Counted from the stretch's first letter, positions 8,647-18,244 are shown. The stretch: 64,000 nucleotides of DNA from Variovorax paradoxus (GCF_018614955.1 NZ_JAGGNV010000014.1:62001-126000), one strand, 5' to 3'. Notes: generated by a model from the sequence alone, not told the origin. Numbers and translations are program-made.

Positions 8647-8817
8647 TCAGCCGCCCTTCTTGGCCCGCTTGCCGGGGTTCTTCTTGCTGCGGGTCGCGGT
8701 GCCGCGCTCGAGGCTGACCTTCTGGCCGCCGCCCGTGCGGGGGGTGGTGTAGCCGGGCATCGGGACGGGCTTGGGAGTGGCGATGCGGTCTGCCTCGGTG
8801 CGGATTTTCTTGGTCAT
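8647..8817 (-). CDS. small basic protein of unknown function
   Basis: A 56-residue, strongly basic protein (many Lys/Arg, ending SKKNPGKRAKKGG) with no Cys and no membrane segment. Its composition suggests a disordered, nucleic-acid- or ribosome-associated peptide, but there is no recognisable domain. It lies 34 bases downstream of dbpA on the same strand and just before the terminator at 8593-8617, so it is probably the last gene of an infA-dbpA transcript. That context hints at a role around RNA or the ribosome (inference only). Confidence 0.6.
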   Translation of the reverse strand: MTKKIRTEADRIATPKPVPMPGYTTPRTGGGQKVSLERGTATRSKKNPGKRAKKGG

Positions 8818-8851
8818 GGAAAGCTCGGATAAAAATGGTCGAAGGGCGTAA

Positions 8852-10249
<1,398 letters not shown>

Positions 10250-10260
10250 GGCAAGAGGGA

Positions 10261-10530
10261 TCAGCGGCGCTGCGAGTTGTTGCCGCCGTTGACCGGCGGC
10301 GGGCCGCGGCGTTCCAGGTGGCGGAAGGTGATGCGGCCCTTGGTCAGGTCGTAGGGCGACAGCTCCAGCGACACCTTGTCGCCGGCCAGGATGCGGATGT
10401 GGTGCTTGCGCATCTTGCCGCCGCTGTAGGCGATCAGCTGGTGACCGTTGTCGAGGGTCACGCGGTAGCGGGAATCGGGCAGCACTTCCGTGACTGCGCC
10501 GTTCATTTCGATCAGTTCTTCCTTGGGCAT
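10261..10530 (-). CDS. infA: translation initiation factor IF-1
   Basis: An 89-residue S1/OB-fold protein. [18 protein letters not shown] and [20 protein letters not shown] are unmistakable IF-1, which binds the 30S A site during initiation. It is longer than the 72-residue E. coli protein, with a C-terminal tail [19 protein letters not shown] that looks disordered. Burkholderiales often carry a second infA in the ribosomal-protein cluster, so this is probably a paralogue. Ribosome site AGGA lies a few bases before ATG 10530. It is the first gene of an operon with dbpA, and an untranslated leader of roughly 290 bases is possible upstream. Confidence 0.93.
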   Translation of the reverse strand: MPKEELIEMNGAVTEVLPDSRYRVTLDNGHQLIAYSGGKMRKHHIRILAGDKVSLELSPYDLTKGRITFRHLERRGPPPVNGGNNSQRR

Positions 10531-11043
10531 GAGGACTCCGAATAGTGTGTGGATGGTTCGAATCGGGCGCCTGCGCATTGCGACGCCGCAATGCGCTAAC
10601 AAACAGTGAAACGGGCGCAGGCCGGGCCGGAAATGGCGCCCACCGGAGCGGACAGCGCGCTGTTCGCTTCAACGGTACGAAGGCAGTGGTGGCAAACATG
10701 GGCGCCGGGTCTGGCGCACCAACACACTGTGTGAGCCGGCTTCTGAGTGAAAGGCCTGGAATCCAGGTCAGCCGGCTGAGTGACGAAATACTTCGTCGGG
10801 TATCGAAACGAACCCCGCATTCTAACCGAGATGGTATGAGTGTTGCTTGGCAATGCACTGTCGAATCGAAGCGAAGGGCGGCAGATGCCGCCCTTCCTGC
10901 GTGAAGTGCTATCGAAAATGTAGCGGGCTGAGCGAGCGGAACGCGCTGCGCGCACCGCTGGTGAGGTTGATGCAGCCGGCCACTTGCGAGCCGGTCGCTT
11001 GCGGCGCACCATCACACTCAACTTCGTTCCAAGGAGCGCGGCC
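10531..11043. other. 513-base gap between divergent infA and HtrA-like genes
   Basis: No convincing gene is seen. It holds a possible minus-strand -10 element TAGAAT at about 10819-10825 for infA. Structured segments lie between that element and infA, including two AGCCGGCT palindromes flanking a CCTGGA-A-TCCAGG hairpin (about 10733-10779) and a GACGAA/TTCGTC hairpin (about 10782-10797). A perfect 10-bp inverted repeat lies at 10874-10895. The right end provides AAGGAG at 11031-11036 for the next gene. Confidence 0.55.
10874..10895. terminator. strong GC hairpin, possible terminator of an unannotated small transcript
   Basis: The arms AAGGGCGGCA and TGCCGCCCTT are perfectly complementary around a two-base centre. 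Hairpins of this composition commonly end transcripts in these bacteria, but here the T run is minimal. The flanking genes diverge, so neither needs a terminator here. It may close an unrecognised small RNA. Confidence 0.4.
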
Positions 11044-12105
11044 ATGAAGACTCGAGAATCGCCCCGGCGGTTGTGGGCGTTGGTCGCCAGCGCTCTCTGG
11101 CTGTTCGCACTGTCCGCGCTCTCCGCGGCCCATGCCGCCACCCCGGGCACGCCGCGCCAGACCGAAGCCACGTCCCCGCAGGTCCAGGCCCTCCAGCGCG
11201 CGGGCGACGCGGTCGTCGCGCTGCGCGTCACCGCGACCGAGGGCGCCACCTCGGCCGACAGCCTGGGCATGCGCCGATCGGGCTCCGGCGTGGTGATCGG
11301 GCCCGACGGCCTGATCCTGACCATCGGCTACCTGCTGCTGGAAGCCGAGACCATCGAAGTCATCACGCAGGACGATCGCACCCTGCCCGCGCGCCAGGTC
11401 GCCTACGACCTCGCGACCGGCTTCGGCCTGCTGCGCCCGCTGGTGCCGCTGCGCGGCGTCGAGCCGGTGCCCATGGCGGGCGTCGCCGGCCTGACGCTGG
11501 GCGAGCCGCTGCTGGTGGCCACCGGCAGCAGCAGCGGCACCGAAGTCGGCTTCACGCGCCTGATCGCCACGCGTCCCTTCTCGGGCTATTGGGAGTACCA
11601 CATCGAATCGGCGCTGTTCACCAGCCCGCCGGTGGCCAATCACAGCGGGGCTCCGCTCTTCAACCGCAACGGCGAGCTGGTCGGCGTCGGCAGCCTGTTC
11701 GTGCTGGAAGCCGCGGGCGCCGATCGCACGCTGCCCGGCAACATGTTCGTGCCGGTCGAACTGCTGCGCCCGGTGCTGGCCGAGATGCAGTCCACCGGCA
11801 GCACGCGCGCGAGCATCCGGCCCTGGCTCGGCCTCTCGTCCTCGGAGCGCGACGGGCATGTGCAGATCGTGCGCGTGGACCGGCAGGGGCCCGCGCTGGC
11901 GGCGGGGCTTCAGCCCGGCGACGTGGTGCTGGAGGTCGACGGCATCGAGGTCGCCACGCTCGAGGCCTTCTACAAGCAGCTCTGGAAGCGGCCGGCGCCC
12001 GACGCGGAAGTGGAGCTCACGGTGCAGCAGGGCTCGGAGACGCGCAAGATCCGGATCCAGGCGGTCGATCGCATGCAGACCCTGCGCAAGCCTTCCGGGA
12101 TCTGA
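11044..12105 (+). CDS. HtrA/DegP-like trypsin-fold protein with PDZ domain, probably proteolytically inactive
   Basis: A 353-residue exported protein: signal peptide (about 1-31, AHA cleavage), trypsin-like domain (about 45-255), and a C-terminal PDZ domain (about 270-350, with GLQPGDVVLEVDG). The family triad is broken. Where HtrA has the His of TNxHV there is ILTIGYLL (Tyr96), and where the Asp of TDLA is expected there is TGFG (Gly126). Ser201 in HSGAPLF remains. It may be a pseudo-protease that binds proteins in the periplasm. The ATG has a good AAGGAG site. It is a single gene, followed by an intergenic repeat. Confidence 0.85.
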   Translation: MKTRESPRRLWALVASALWLFALSALSAAHAATPGTPRQTEATSPQVQALQRAGDAVVALRVTATEGATSADSLGMRRSGSGVVIGPDGLILTIGYLLLEAETIEVITQDDRTLPARQVAYDLATGFGLLRPLVPLRGVEPVPMAGVAGLTLGEPLLVATGSSSGTEVGFTRLIATRPFSGYWEYHIESALFTSPPVANHSGAPLFNRNGELVGVGSLFVLEAAGADRTLPGNMFVPVELLRPVLAEMQSTGSTRASIRPWLGLSSSERDGHVQIVRVDRQGPALAAGLQPGDVVLEVDGIEVATLEAFYKQLWKRPAPDAEVELTVQQGSETRKIRIQAVDRMQTLRKPSGI

Positions 12106-12190
12106 GGCCCCCCGGCTTGCCACTTCGTGTGCTTCGCCACCCCCGAGGGGGAGGCGCGGCCCGCCTTGGGGCGGCCCGGCGGCGCCGCAG
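12106..12190 (+). repeat. GC-rich intergenic repeat, copy A
   Basis: An 85-base segment whose reverse complement aligns with 17544-17622. Shared blocks include GCGCC-GGGCCGCCCC, CCCCTCGGGGG and a following CGACGACACG/CGAAGCACACG stretch. CCCCCGAGGGGG inside it is self-complementary. It lies between two convergent genes. I know elements of this appearance as abundant, REP-like intergenic repeats of Comamonadaceae. Confidence 0.65.
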
Positions 12191-12191
12191 G

Positions 12192-13247
12192 CTACGCAAT
12201 CCCCAGCACTTTCTTGTTGGCTGCGGTGTCGACGCCGCCGGCCGCAAAGTCGTCGAAGGCCCGGTCGGCGACGCGGATGATGTGGTCGGCGATGAACTTC
12301 GCGCCCTCGCGGGCGCCGTCCTCGGGGTGCTTGATGCAGCACTCCCATTCGAGCACCGCCCAGCCCGGGAAGTCGTAGGCGGCCATCTTCGAGAAGATCG
12401 CCTTGAAGTCGACCTGGCCGTCGCCCAGCGAGCGGAAGCGCCCTGCCCGGTCGATCCATGACTGGAAGCCGCCGTAGACGCCTTGCTTGCCGGTCGGGTT
12501 GAACTCCGCATCCTTCACGTGAAAGATCTTGATGCGCTCGTGGTAATGGTCGATGTAGGCCAGGTAGTCGAGCTGCTGCAGCACGAAGTGGCTCGGGTCG
12601 TACAGCAGGCAGGCGCGTGGATGCTGGCCCACGCGCTCGAGGAACATCTCGTAGCTCACGCCGTCGTGCAGGTCCTCGCCCGGATGGATCTCGTAGCAGA
12701 CGTCGACGCCGGCATCGTCGAAAGCATTGAGGATCGGCAGCCAGCGCCGGGCGAGCTCGTCGAAGGCTTCCTCGATCAGCCCCGGCGGGCGCGGCGGCCA
12801 CGAATAAAGATAGGGCCAGGCCAGCGCACCGGAGAAAGTCGCATGCGCCGTGAGCCCGAGATGGGCCGACGCGCGGGCCGCGAGATGCAGTTGCTCCACC
12901 GCCCACTGCTGGCGCCGGGCCGGGTCGTTGCGCACTTCGGGCGCGGCGAAGCCGTCGAAGCCGGCGTCGTAGGCCGGATGCACGGCCACCAACTGGCCCT
13001 GCAGGTGGGTCGAGAGCTCGGTGATCTCGATGCCGTGCCGCTCGAGCATGCCTTTCACTTCGTCGCAGTAGGTCTTGCTTTCCGCGGCCGTCTTGAGATC
13101 GAAGAGGCGGGCATCCCAGCTGGGGATCTGCACACCCTTGTAGCCCAGGCCCGCCGCCCAGCCGGCGATGGCGTCGAGCGAATCGAAGGGTGCGCTGTCG
13201 CCCGCGAATTGGGCCAGGAAGATGGCCGGGCCCTTGATGGTCTTCAT
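12192..13247 (-). CDS. sugar phosphate isomerase/epimerase (xylose-isomerase-like TIM barrel)
   Basis: A 351-residue AP-endonuclease-2-type TIM barrel. Metal-ligand-like residues appear in CYEIHPGED, LLYDPSHF, IFHVKDAEF and LEWECC, the pattern of sugar isomerases/epimerases such as inositol or hexulose epimerases. ATG 13247 has AGGAGA at ideal spacing; an alternative start six codons upstream lacks one. The substrate is unknown. It is divergent from the amidotransferase gene at 13413 across a 165-base promoter region. Confidence 0.88.
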   Translation of the reverse strand: MKTIKGPAIFLAQFAGDSAPFDSLDAIAGWAAGLGYKGVQIPSWDARLFDLKTAAESKTYCDEVKGMLERHGIEITELSTHLQGQLVAVHPAYDAGFDGFAAPEVRNDPARRQQWAVEQLHLAARASAHLGLTAHATFSGALAWPYLYSWPPRPPGLIEEAFDELARRWLPILNAFDDAGVDVCYEIHPGEDLHDGVSYEMFLERVGQHPRACLLYDPSHFVLQQLDYLAYIDHYHERIKIFHVKDAEFNPTGKQGVYGGFQSWIDRAGRFRSLGDGQVDFKAIFSKMAAYDFPGWAVLEWECCIKHPEDGAREGAKFIADHIIRVADRAFDDFAAGGVDTAANKKVLGIA

Positions 13248-13412
13248 GGAGATCTCCTGGGTCACGAACAGAAAAGAGGCGATCCTATCTCCGCGGCGCT
13301 GTCCGACGCAGCGGCGGGGTGGCCTGTCCTCTGCGCGGGCCTTTGGAACGTTTCACAATGATCCTCTGTTCACCAAGGGCGGCGCGGCCCGTGCGGCGCC
13401 AGCCTGATTGCG

Positions 13413-14294
13413 ATGCCACAAACCGTTTCCGGCCGCCTCAAGATCGGCCTGTCCGCCTGCTTCTCCCACGCCGACCCGGAGCGTTCGCTGTTCACCAACA
13501 AGACGCTGCAGTATGTGGAGCAGTCCATCGCGCACTGGCTGATGTCGGCCGGCGCCATGGTGGTGATGGTGCCCTGCCCCACCGGCGAGACGGCGCGCGG
13601 CGACACCAAGCTCTCGCACTATGCGGAATGGCTCGACGGCGTGGTGATGCACGGCGGCGCCGATGTCTGGCCCGGCAGCTACGGCGAGGTGCCGTTGAAG
13701 GATGCCTGGATCGGCGACCGCGTCCGCGACCTTTACGATCTCGCGCTGGTCGAGGCCTTCGAAGAGGCCGGCAAACCGATCTTCGGCGTCTGCCGCGGCC
13801 TGCAACTCATCAACGTGGCCTTCGGCGGCACGCTCTACCAGGACATCGAGGCGCAGCATCCCAACGCCCTCAAGCACCGCGACCCGGTGACCTACGACCA
13901 GAACTTCCACGACATCAGCATCACGCCGGGTTCGCGCCTCTCGAAACTCTACCCCGACATGGAGAGGGCGCGGGTCAACAGCATCCACCATCAGGGCGTG
14001 AAAAACATCGCGCCCGGTTTCGAGGTCGAGGCCTGGAGCATTCCCGACCGCGTGCCCGAAGCCATCCGCCGCCGGGTCGATCGCGGCCGCAGCTACATCT
14101 CCGCGACCCAGTGGCATCCGGAGTTCCACAAGTACGGCAGCACCGTAACCCTGGACGACACGGCCATCCTGCAGGATTTTCTCTGGTCCTGCGCAACCGC
14201 GAAGGTGAGCCCGCGGGGACCGCTGCGCAGCGCACCGGGCCGCATCCGCAACCGCGCGGCGCGGCTGCTGCGGCAGGCGCTGCTGATGCGCTAG
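13413..14294 (+). CDS. class I glutamine amidotransferase, gamma-glutamyl-GABA hydrolase-like
   Basis: A 293-residue peptidase C26/GATase1 protein. Nucleophile Cys127 is in GVCRGLQLIN and the acid pair is His235/Glu237 in QWHPEF. This resembles PuuD and related hydrolases, which cleave gamma-glutamyl amides of the putrescine pathway. The Arg-rich C-terminal tail (about 265-293) is unusual for PuuD. No other puu genes are nearby, so the substrate is uncertain. It is followed by an inverted repeat at 14302-14384. Confidence 0.85.
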   Translation: MPQTVSGRLKIGLSACFSHADPERSLFTNKTLQYVEQSIAHWLMSAGAMVVMVPCPTGETARGDTKLSHYAEWLDGVVMHGGADVWPGSYGEVPLKDAWIGDRVRDLYDLALVEAFEEAGKPIFGVCRGLQLINVAFGGTLYQDIEAQHPNALKHRDPVTYDQNFHDISITPGSRLSKLYPDMERARVNSIHHQGVKNIAPGFEVEAWSIPDRVPEAIRRRVDRGRSYISATQWHPEFHKYGSTVTLDDTAILQDFLWSCATAKVSPRGPLRSAPGRIRNRAARLLRQALLMR

Positions 14295-14301
14295 TTGCAT
14301 C

Positions 14302-14384
14302 CCGTTCGCCCTGAGCTTGGCCTGTCCTGAGCCTGTCGAAGGGTCGAAGGGCCGGCATCGGCTTCGACAAGCTCAGCCCGAACG
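14302..14384. repeat. imperfect inverted intergenic repeat
   Basis: The left half runs CCGTTCG-CCCTGAGCTTG and the right half TTCGACAAGCTCAG-CCGAACGG, with an internal partial copy CCTGAGCCTGTCGAAGGG between them. The arms can form a long hairpin. The CTTCGACAAGCTCAG core is a very common dispersed repeat in Burkholderiales and Xanthomonadales genomes. It sits between convergent genes and may serve as a transcription end. Confidence 0.75.
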
Positions 14385-14396
14385 GTTGTGCCTGGG

Positions 14397-14564
14397 TCAG
14401 CGGTTGCGGCTTCCGCTGACGGCCGCGTCGATGGTGCCGAACACCGTGATGCCGCTGCTGCCGGTGGTGGCGGAGCGATCGCCATCGGCGGCGGGCCGCG
14501 ATGCGCAACCGGCGACGGCGCCGAGCGCTACCGTCAACAAGAGCATGGAAACGAGCTTCTTCAC
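14397..14564 (-). CDS. small putative lipoprotein
   Basis: A 55-residue protein with a signal peptide and lipobox AVAGC (Cys20), giving a mature part of only about 36 residues. GTG 14564 is chosen because AAGGAG lies seven bases upstream, inside the end of topB. The mature tail contains GITVFGTIDAAVSGSR, which resembles the first beta strand of Gram-negative porins (similarity by eye). It lies immediately downstream of topB on the same strand. Function unknown. Confidence 0.65.
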   Translation of the reverse strand: MKKLVSMLLLTVALGAVAGCASRPAADGDRSATTGSSGITVFGTIDAAVSGSRNR

Positions 14565-14581
14565 GGGAATCTCCTTCTTGA

Positions 14582-17521
14582 TCAGCCGAGGTGCTTGCCC
14601 ACGATACCCGCGAGTTCGAACATCGTCACCTGGTCCTTGCCGAACACCGGCCTGAGCTTGGCATCGGCATTGATGGCCCGCTTGTTGGCCGCATCCTGCA
14701 GGCCGTTGGCCTTGATGTAATCCCACAGCTTCTTGATGACTTCGGTGCGGGCCACGGGTTCCGCGCCGATCACCGCGGCCAGGGCCTCGCTGGGCTTGAG
14801 TCCGGCGCCCGGCTTGCGTGGCGCCTTGGGCGCGGCGGCCTTCTTCGCGGGCGCGGCCTTCTTGGCTGCAGGCGTCTTCGCTTTCGCGGCAGTCGCCTTT
14901 TTTGCAGCGGCCGGCGCCGCTCTGGCAAAGGTCTTGCGCGGCGGGAACTTGCTGTCGCGCGGCTCGAACTCGAAGGTCACTTTGCCCTCGTCCTTGTTCC
15001 AGGCCAGGAAAGCCTTGAACGCACGGCGCGTGCGCATCGAGACGAACTTGTCGAGCAGGTCGGTCTTGCCGGCGGCGAGCAGCTTCTCGACCTGGGCGCG
15101 CTCCACCGGCTGCTGCAGGATGATCTTGCCGGTCTTGAAGTCGCAGCTTGGCGTCGGCTGCTCGGTCGTCGGCACCGACTTCTCGCAGACGTAGTTGCTG
15201 CCGTTCTCGAACACGCGCGCACCGCACTTCGGACACGGGCCCAGCGATTCCTGGCCGCTGAAGTCGATGATCTCGCCGCTCTCGGCATTCTTGTCGTCGC
15301 CGAAGTCGAACTCGAGCTTCCAGTTCTTCGCCTCCTCGTCGTACTTGAGCACGATCTCCGAGACGAAGGGCCAGCCGGCCTTCGAGCGGAAGCCTTCGAG
15401 CGGGCCGATGTGCTTGTCGCGCAGCAGCGCCTCGGCCTCGGCCACTTCGAAGGTGCGGCCGGCCGGCGACTTGCCGAAGGAGAAGCCGCAGGGCTCCTGG
15501 CCCAATTTGCCGGTGCAGGCATAGCGGCGGTAGTTCTCCTTCACCACGCCACCGCAGTTGGGGCACGGCGTTGCCAGCGTCGCGTAGTCGCCGGGCACGG
15601 TGTCGCGGTCGTACTCCTTGGCCTTCTTGACGATGTGCTCCGTCATCTGGGCGATCTCGCGCATGAAGGCTTCGCGGCTGAGCTTGCCGTGCTCCATCTG
15701 CGCGAGCTTGTACTCCCACTCGCCGGTGAGCTCGGCCTTGGAGAGCTCTTCCACGCCGAGGCCGCGCAGGAGCGTCATGAGCTGGAAGGCCTTCGCGGTC
15801 GGAATGAGTTCGCGGCCTTCGCGATGCATGTACTTCTCGGCCAGCAAGCCTTCGATGATCGCAGCGCGCGTGGCCGGCGTGCCCAGGCCCTTTTCCTGCA
15901 TCGCCTCGCGCAGCTCGTCGTCGTCGATGGTCTTGCCCGCGCCTTCCATGGCGCCGAGCAGCGTGGCTTCGGAGTAGCGCGCGGGCGGGCGGGTCTTGAG
16001 CCCCTTGGTCTCCACCGATTCGGCGCGCACCATCTCGCCGGGCTTGACCGGCACCAAGCGCTTGCCATCCTTGTCGTCTTCCTTCTCGTCGTCCTGCGCT
16101 TCCTTGCCGTAGATCGCGAGCCAGCCCGGCTTGACCAGCACCTTGCCATCGGTTCGGAAGGGGTACTTCCTGCCGCCCTGCTCCACCGTGCTGATGCGCG
16201 TGGTCACCTGGTGCTCGGCGCTCGGGAAGAAGACCGAGAGGAAGCGCCGCACCACGAAGTCGTAGAGCCGCTGCTCGGCATCCGACAGGCCGCTGGGCGC
16301 CTGCAGCGTCGGGATGATCGCAAAGTGATCGCTGACCTTGGCGTTGTCGAAGATGCGCTTCGAGGGCTTCACGTAGTTGTCGTCGAGCGCCTGCTTCGCG
16401 AAGGGCGCGAGGTGCTTCATGCCGCTGTTGGCGAGCATGCCCATGGTCTGCTTGACGACAGGCAGGTAGTCCTCGGGCAGCGCGCGCGAGTCGGTCCGCG
16501 GGTAGGTCAGTGCCTTGTGGCGTTCGTAGAGGCTTTGCGCGAGCGCGAGCGTGGTCTTGGCGCTGTAGCCGAAGCGGCTGTTGGCTTCGCGCTGCAGCGA
16601 GGTCAGGTCGAACAGCAGCGGGGAGGCCTGCGTGGTGGGTTTGCTCTCTTCGGTGACGCTGGCGGGCTTGCCGCGTGCGGCTTCGGCGATCTCCTTGGCT
16701 TCGCGCTCGTTCCAGACGCGGTCGGCGCGCTGCTCGGGGTCGGGCACGCCGTCGGGGCCGGGCGGCGGCTTCTTCCAGTTGGGGTCGAACCACTTGCCGG
16801 GGTACTCGCCCGCCTCGGCGGCGAAGCTGCCGTGCACTTCCCAGTAGTCGCGGCTCACGAACTTGCGGATTTTTTCCTCGCGCTCGACCACCACCGACAA
16901 GGTCGGCGTCTGCACGCGGCCGACGGTGGTCAGAAAGAAACCACCATCGCGCGAGTTGAAGGCGGTCATCGCGCGCGTGCCGTTGATGCCGACCAGCCAG
17001 TCGGCCTCGGAGCGCGAGCGCGCCGCGTCGGCCAGGCCCTGCATCTGCTGCTCGTTGCGCAGCTGCTCGAAGCCGTCGCGAATGGCCTGCGGCGTCATCG
17101 ACTGCAGCCACAGGCGCTTGACCGGCTTGCCCAGCGGCGCCTTGCCGCCGGCGTACTGCTCGATCAGGCGGAAGATCAGCTCGCCCTCGCGGCCCGCGTC
17201 GCAGGCGTTGATGAGCTGGGTCACGTCCTTGCGCTTGGCCTGCTTCACCACCGCGTTGAGGCGGGTCTTGGTCTTGTCGACCGGCTTCAGGTCGAAGCGC
17301 GGCGGGATCACCGGCAGGTTGGCGAAGCTCCACTTGCCGCGCTTCACGTCGAACTCCTCCGGCGCCTGAATCTCGACCAGGTGGCCCACGGCACTGGTGA
17401 CGACGTACTTCTCGTTCTCGAAGTGTTCCTCGTGCTTGTCGAACTTGCCGGCCACCGGCGTGAGCGCGCGCACGATGTCCTGGGCCACCGATGGCTTCTC
17501 TGCAATTACCAAAGTCTTCAT
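14582..17521 (-). CDS. topB: DNA topoisomerase III with H1-like linker and C-terminal SWIB domain
   Basis: A 979-residue type IA topoisomerase. Order: Toprim (1-about 150, DAGREGE at 108-114), cleavage domain with catalytic Tyr340 in TYPRTDSR, and two C4 zinc modules (CPNCGG... and CPKCGA...). Then comes an Ala/Lys/Pro-rich, histone-H1-like linker (about 865-905) and a SWIB/MDM2 domain (about 908-979: EVIKKLWDYIK, INADAKLRPVFG). It decatenates and relaxes single-stranded regions of DNA. E. coli TopB has 653 residues and lacks the tail. ATG 17521 is well placed. The SWIB fusion recalls chlamydial topoisomerase I. Confidence 0.95.
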   Translation of the reverse strand: MKTLVIAEKPSVAQDIVRALTPVAGKFDKHEEHFENEKYVVTSAVGHLVEIQAPEEFDVKRGKWSFANLPVIPPRFDLKPVDKTKTRLNAVVKQAKRKDVTQLINACDAGREGELIFRLIEQYAGGKAPLGKPVKRLWLQSMTPQAIRDGFEQLRNEQQMQGLADAARSRSEADWLVGINGTRAMTAFNSRDGGFFLTTVGRVQTPTLSVVVEREEKIRKFVSRDYWEVHGSFAAEAGEYPGKWFDPNWKKPPPGPDGVPDPEQRADRVWNEREAKEIAEAARGKPASVTEESKPTTQASPLLFDLTSLQREANSRFGYSAKTTLALAQSLYERHKALTYPRTDSRALPEDYLPVVKQTMGMLANSGMKHLAPFAKQALDDNYVKPSKRIFDNAKVSDHFAIIPTLQAPSGLSDAEQRLYDFVVRRFLSVFFPSAEHQVTTRISTVEQGGRKYPFRTDGKVLVKPGWLAIYGKEAQDDEKEDDKDGKRLVPVKPGEMVRAESVETKGLKTRPPARYSEATLLGAMEGAGKTIDDDELREAMQEKGLGTPATRAAIIEGLLAEKYMHREGRELIPTAKAFQLMTLLRGLGVEELSKAELTGEWEYKLAQMEHGKLSREAFMREIAQMTEHIVKKAKEYDRDTVPGDYATLATPCPNCGGVVKENYRRYACTGKLGQEPCGFSFGKSPAGRTFEVAEAEALLRDKHIGPLEGFRSKAGWPFVSEIVLKYDEEAKNWKLEFDFGDDKNAESGEIIDFSGQESLGPCPKCGARVFENGSNYVCEKSVPTTEQPTPSCDFKTGKIILQQPVERAQVEKLLAAGKTDLLDKFVSMRTRRAFKAFLAWNKDEGKVTFEFEPRDSKFPPRKTFARAAPAAAKKATAAKAKTPAAKKAAPAKKAAAPKAPRKPGAGLKPSEALAAVIGAEPVARTEVIKKLWDYIKANGLQDAANKRAINADAKLRPVFGKDQVTMFELAGIVGKHLG

Positions 17522-17543
17522 TAACAGTTCCTCGTATTCAGGC

Positions 17544-17622
17544 CGGCGCCGGGCCGCCCCCGAGGCGGCCTGCGGCCCCCTCGGGGGGCAGCGACGACAC
17601 GCAGTGCGGGAGCGTGGGGGTC
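17544..17622 (-). repeat. GC-rich intergenic repeat, copy B
   Basis: The same family as 12106-12190 but in inverse orientation. It reads GCGCCGGGCCGCCCC, then CCCCTCGGGGGGCAGCGACGACACG. It lies in the 177-base gap between divergent topB and the SET gene. After it comes a possible -10 TACAAT at 17628-17633 for the SET gene, with no convincing -35, and a TGCGTACGCG/CGCATGCGTACA hairpin-forming stretch at about 17650-17675. Confidence 0.6.
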
Positions 17623-17698
17623 ACATCTACAATCTGGCGCTTCTCGCGTGCGTACGCGCACGCGCATGCGTACATATTCAAACTAACAGACTTCGGCG

Positions 17699-18244
17699 AT
17701 GCCTTCCAAATCCCCTATTTCCGGCGGCCGCCGCATCCAGACGCGGCGCTCCGGCGTTCACGGCAACGGCGTGTTCGCCGTGCAGGACATCGCGGAGGGC
17801 GAGACGCTGATCGAATACAAGGGCGAGCTCATCACCTGGAAGGAGGCCTTGCGCCGCCATCCGCACGATCCGGCGCAGCCGAACCATACCTTCTACTTCC
17901 ACATCGATGACGGGCGTGTGATCGACGGCGGCGTGAAGGGCAATGCCGCGCGCTGGATCAACCATTCCTGCGAGCCCAACTGCGAGGCCGACGAGACGGA
18001 TGGCCGGGTCTTCATCAAGGCACTGCGCAGCATCGCGGCCGGCGAGGAGCTCAACTACGACTACGGGCTGATCATCGACGAGCCCTACACGAAGAAGCTC
18101 AAGGCCGACTTCCCCTGCTGGTGCGGCTCCGAAGGCTGCCGCGGCACCCTGCTGGCGCCGAAGTCGGACGACAAGAAAAAAGACAAGAAGAAAAAGAAGG
18201 ACAAGAAGGACAAGAAGAAGGCCAAGAAGGACGGCAAGCGCTGA
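17699..18244 (+). CDS. SET-domain protein-lysine methyltransferase
   Basis: A 181-residue protein consisting of a SET domain: GVHGNGVFA for S-adenosylmethionine binding, NHSCEPNC at 88-95 forming the pseudoknot, and NYDYG at 119-123. A post-SET zinc module follows (Cys140, Cys142, Cys147), then a strongly Lys/Asp-rich tail (about 155-181). SET enzymes methylate lysines of proteins. The Lys-rich tail could itself be a substrate or bind nucleic acid. It is divergent from the topB-SWIB gene and upstream of birA by two bases. The target is unknown; the neighbouring H1-like Lys/Ala linker of TopB is a candidate (inference). Confidence 0.92.
   Translation: MPSKSPISGGRRIQTRRSGVHGNGVFAVQDIAEGETLIEYKGELITWKEALRRHPHDPAQPNHTFYFHIDDGRVIDGGVKGNAARWINHSCEPNCEADETDGRVFIKALRSIAAGEELNYDYGLIIDEPYTKKLKADFPCWCGSEGCRGTLLAPKSDDKKKDKKKKKDKKDKKKAKKDGKR

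Noticed and set aside
14591-17524. 977-residue open frame on the plus strand
   Set aside because: It lies exactly antisense to topB, is Leu/Arg/Gly/His-rich without any domain, and is a typical GC-rich shadow frame.
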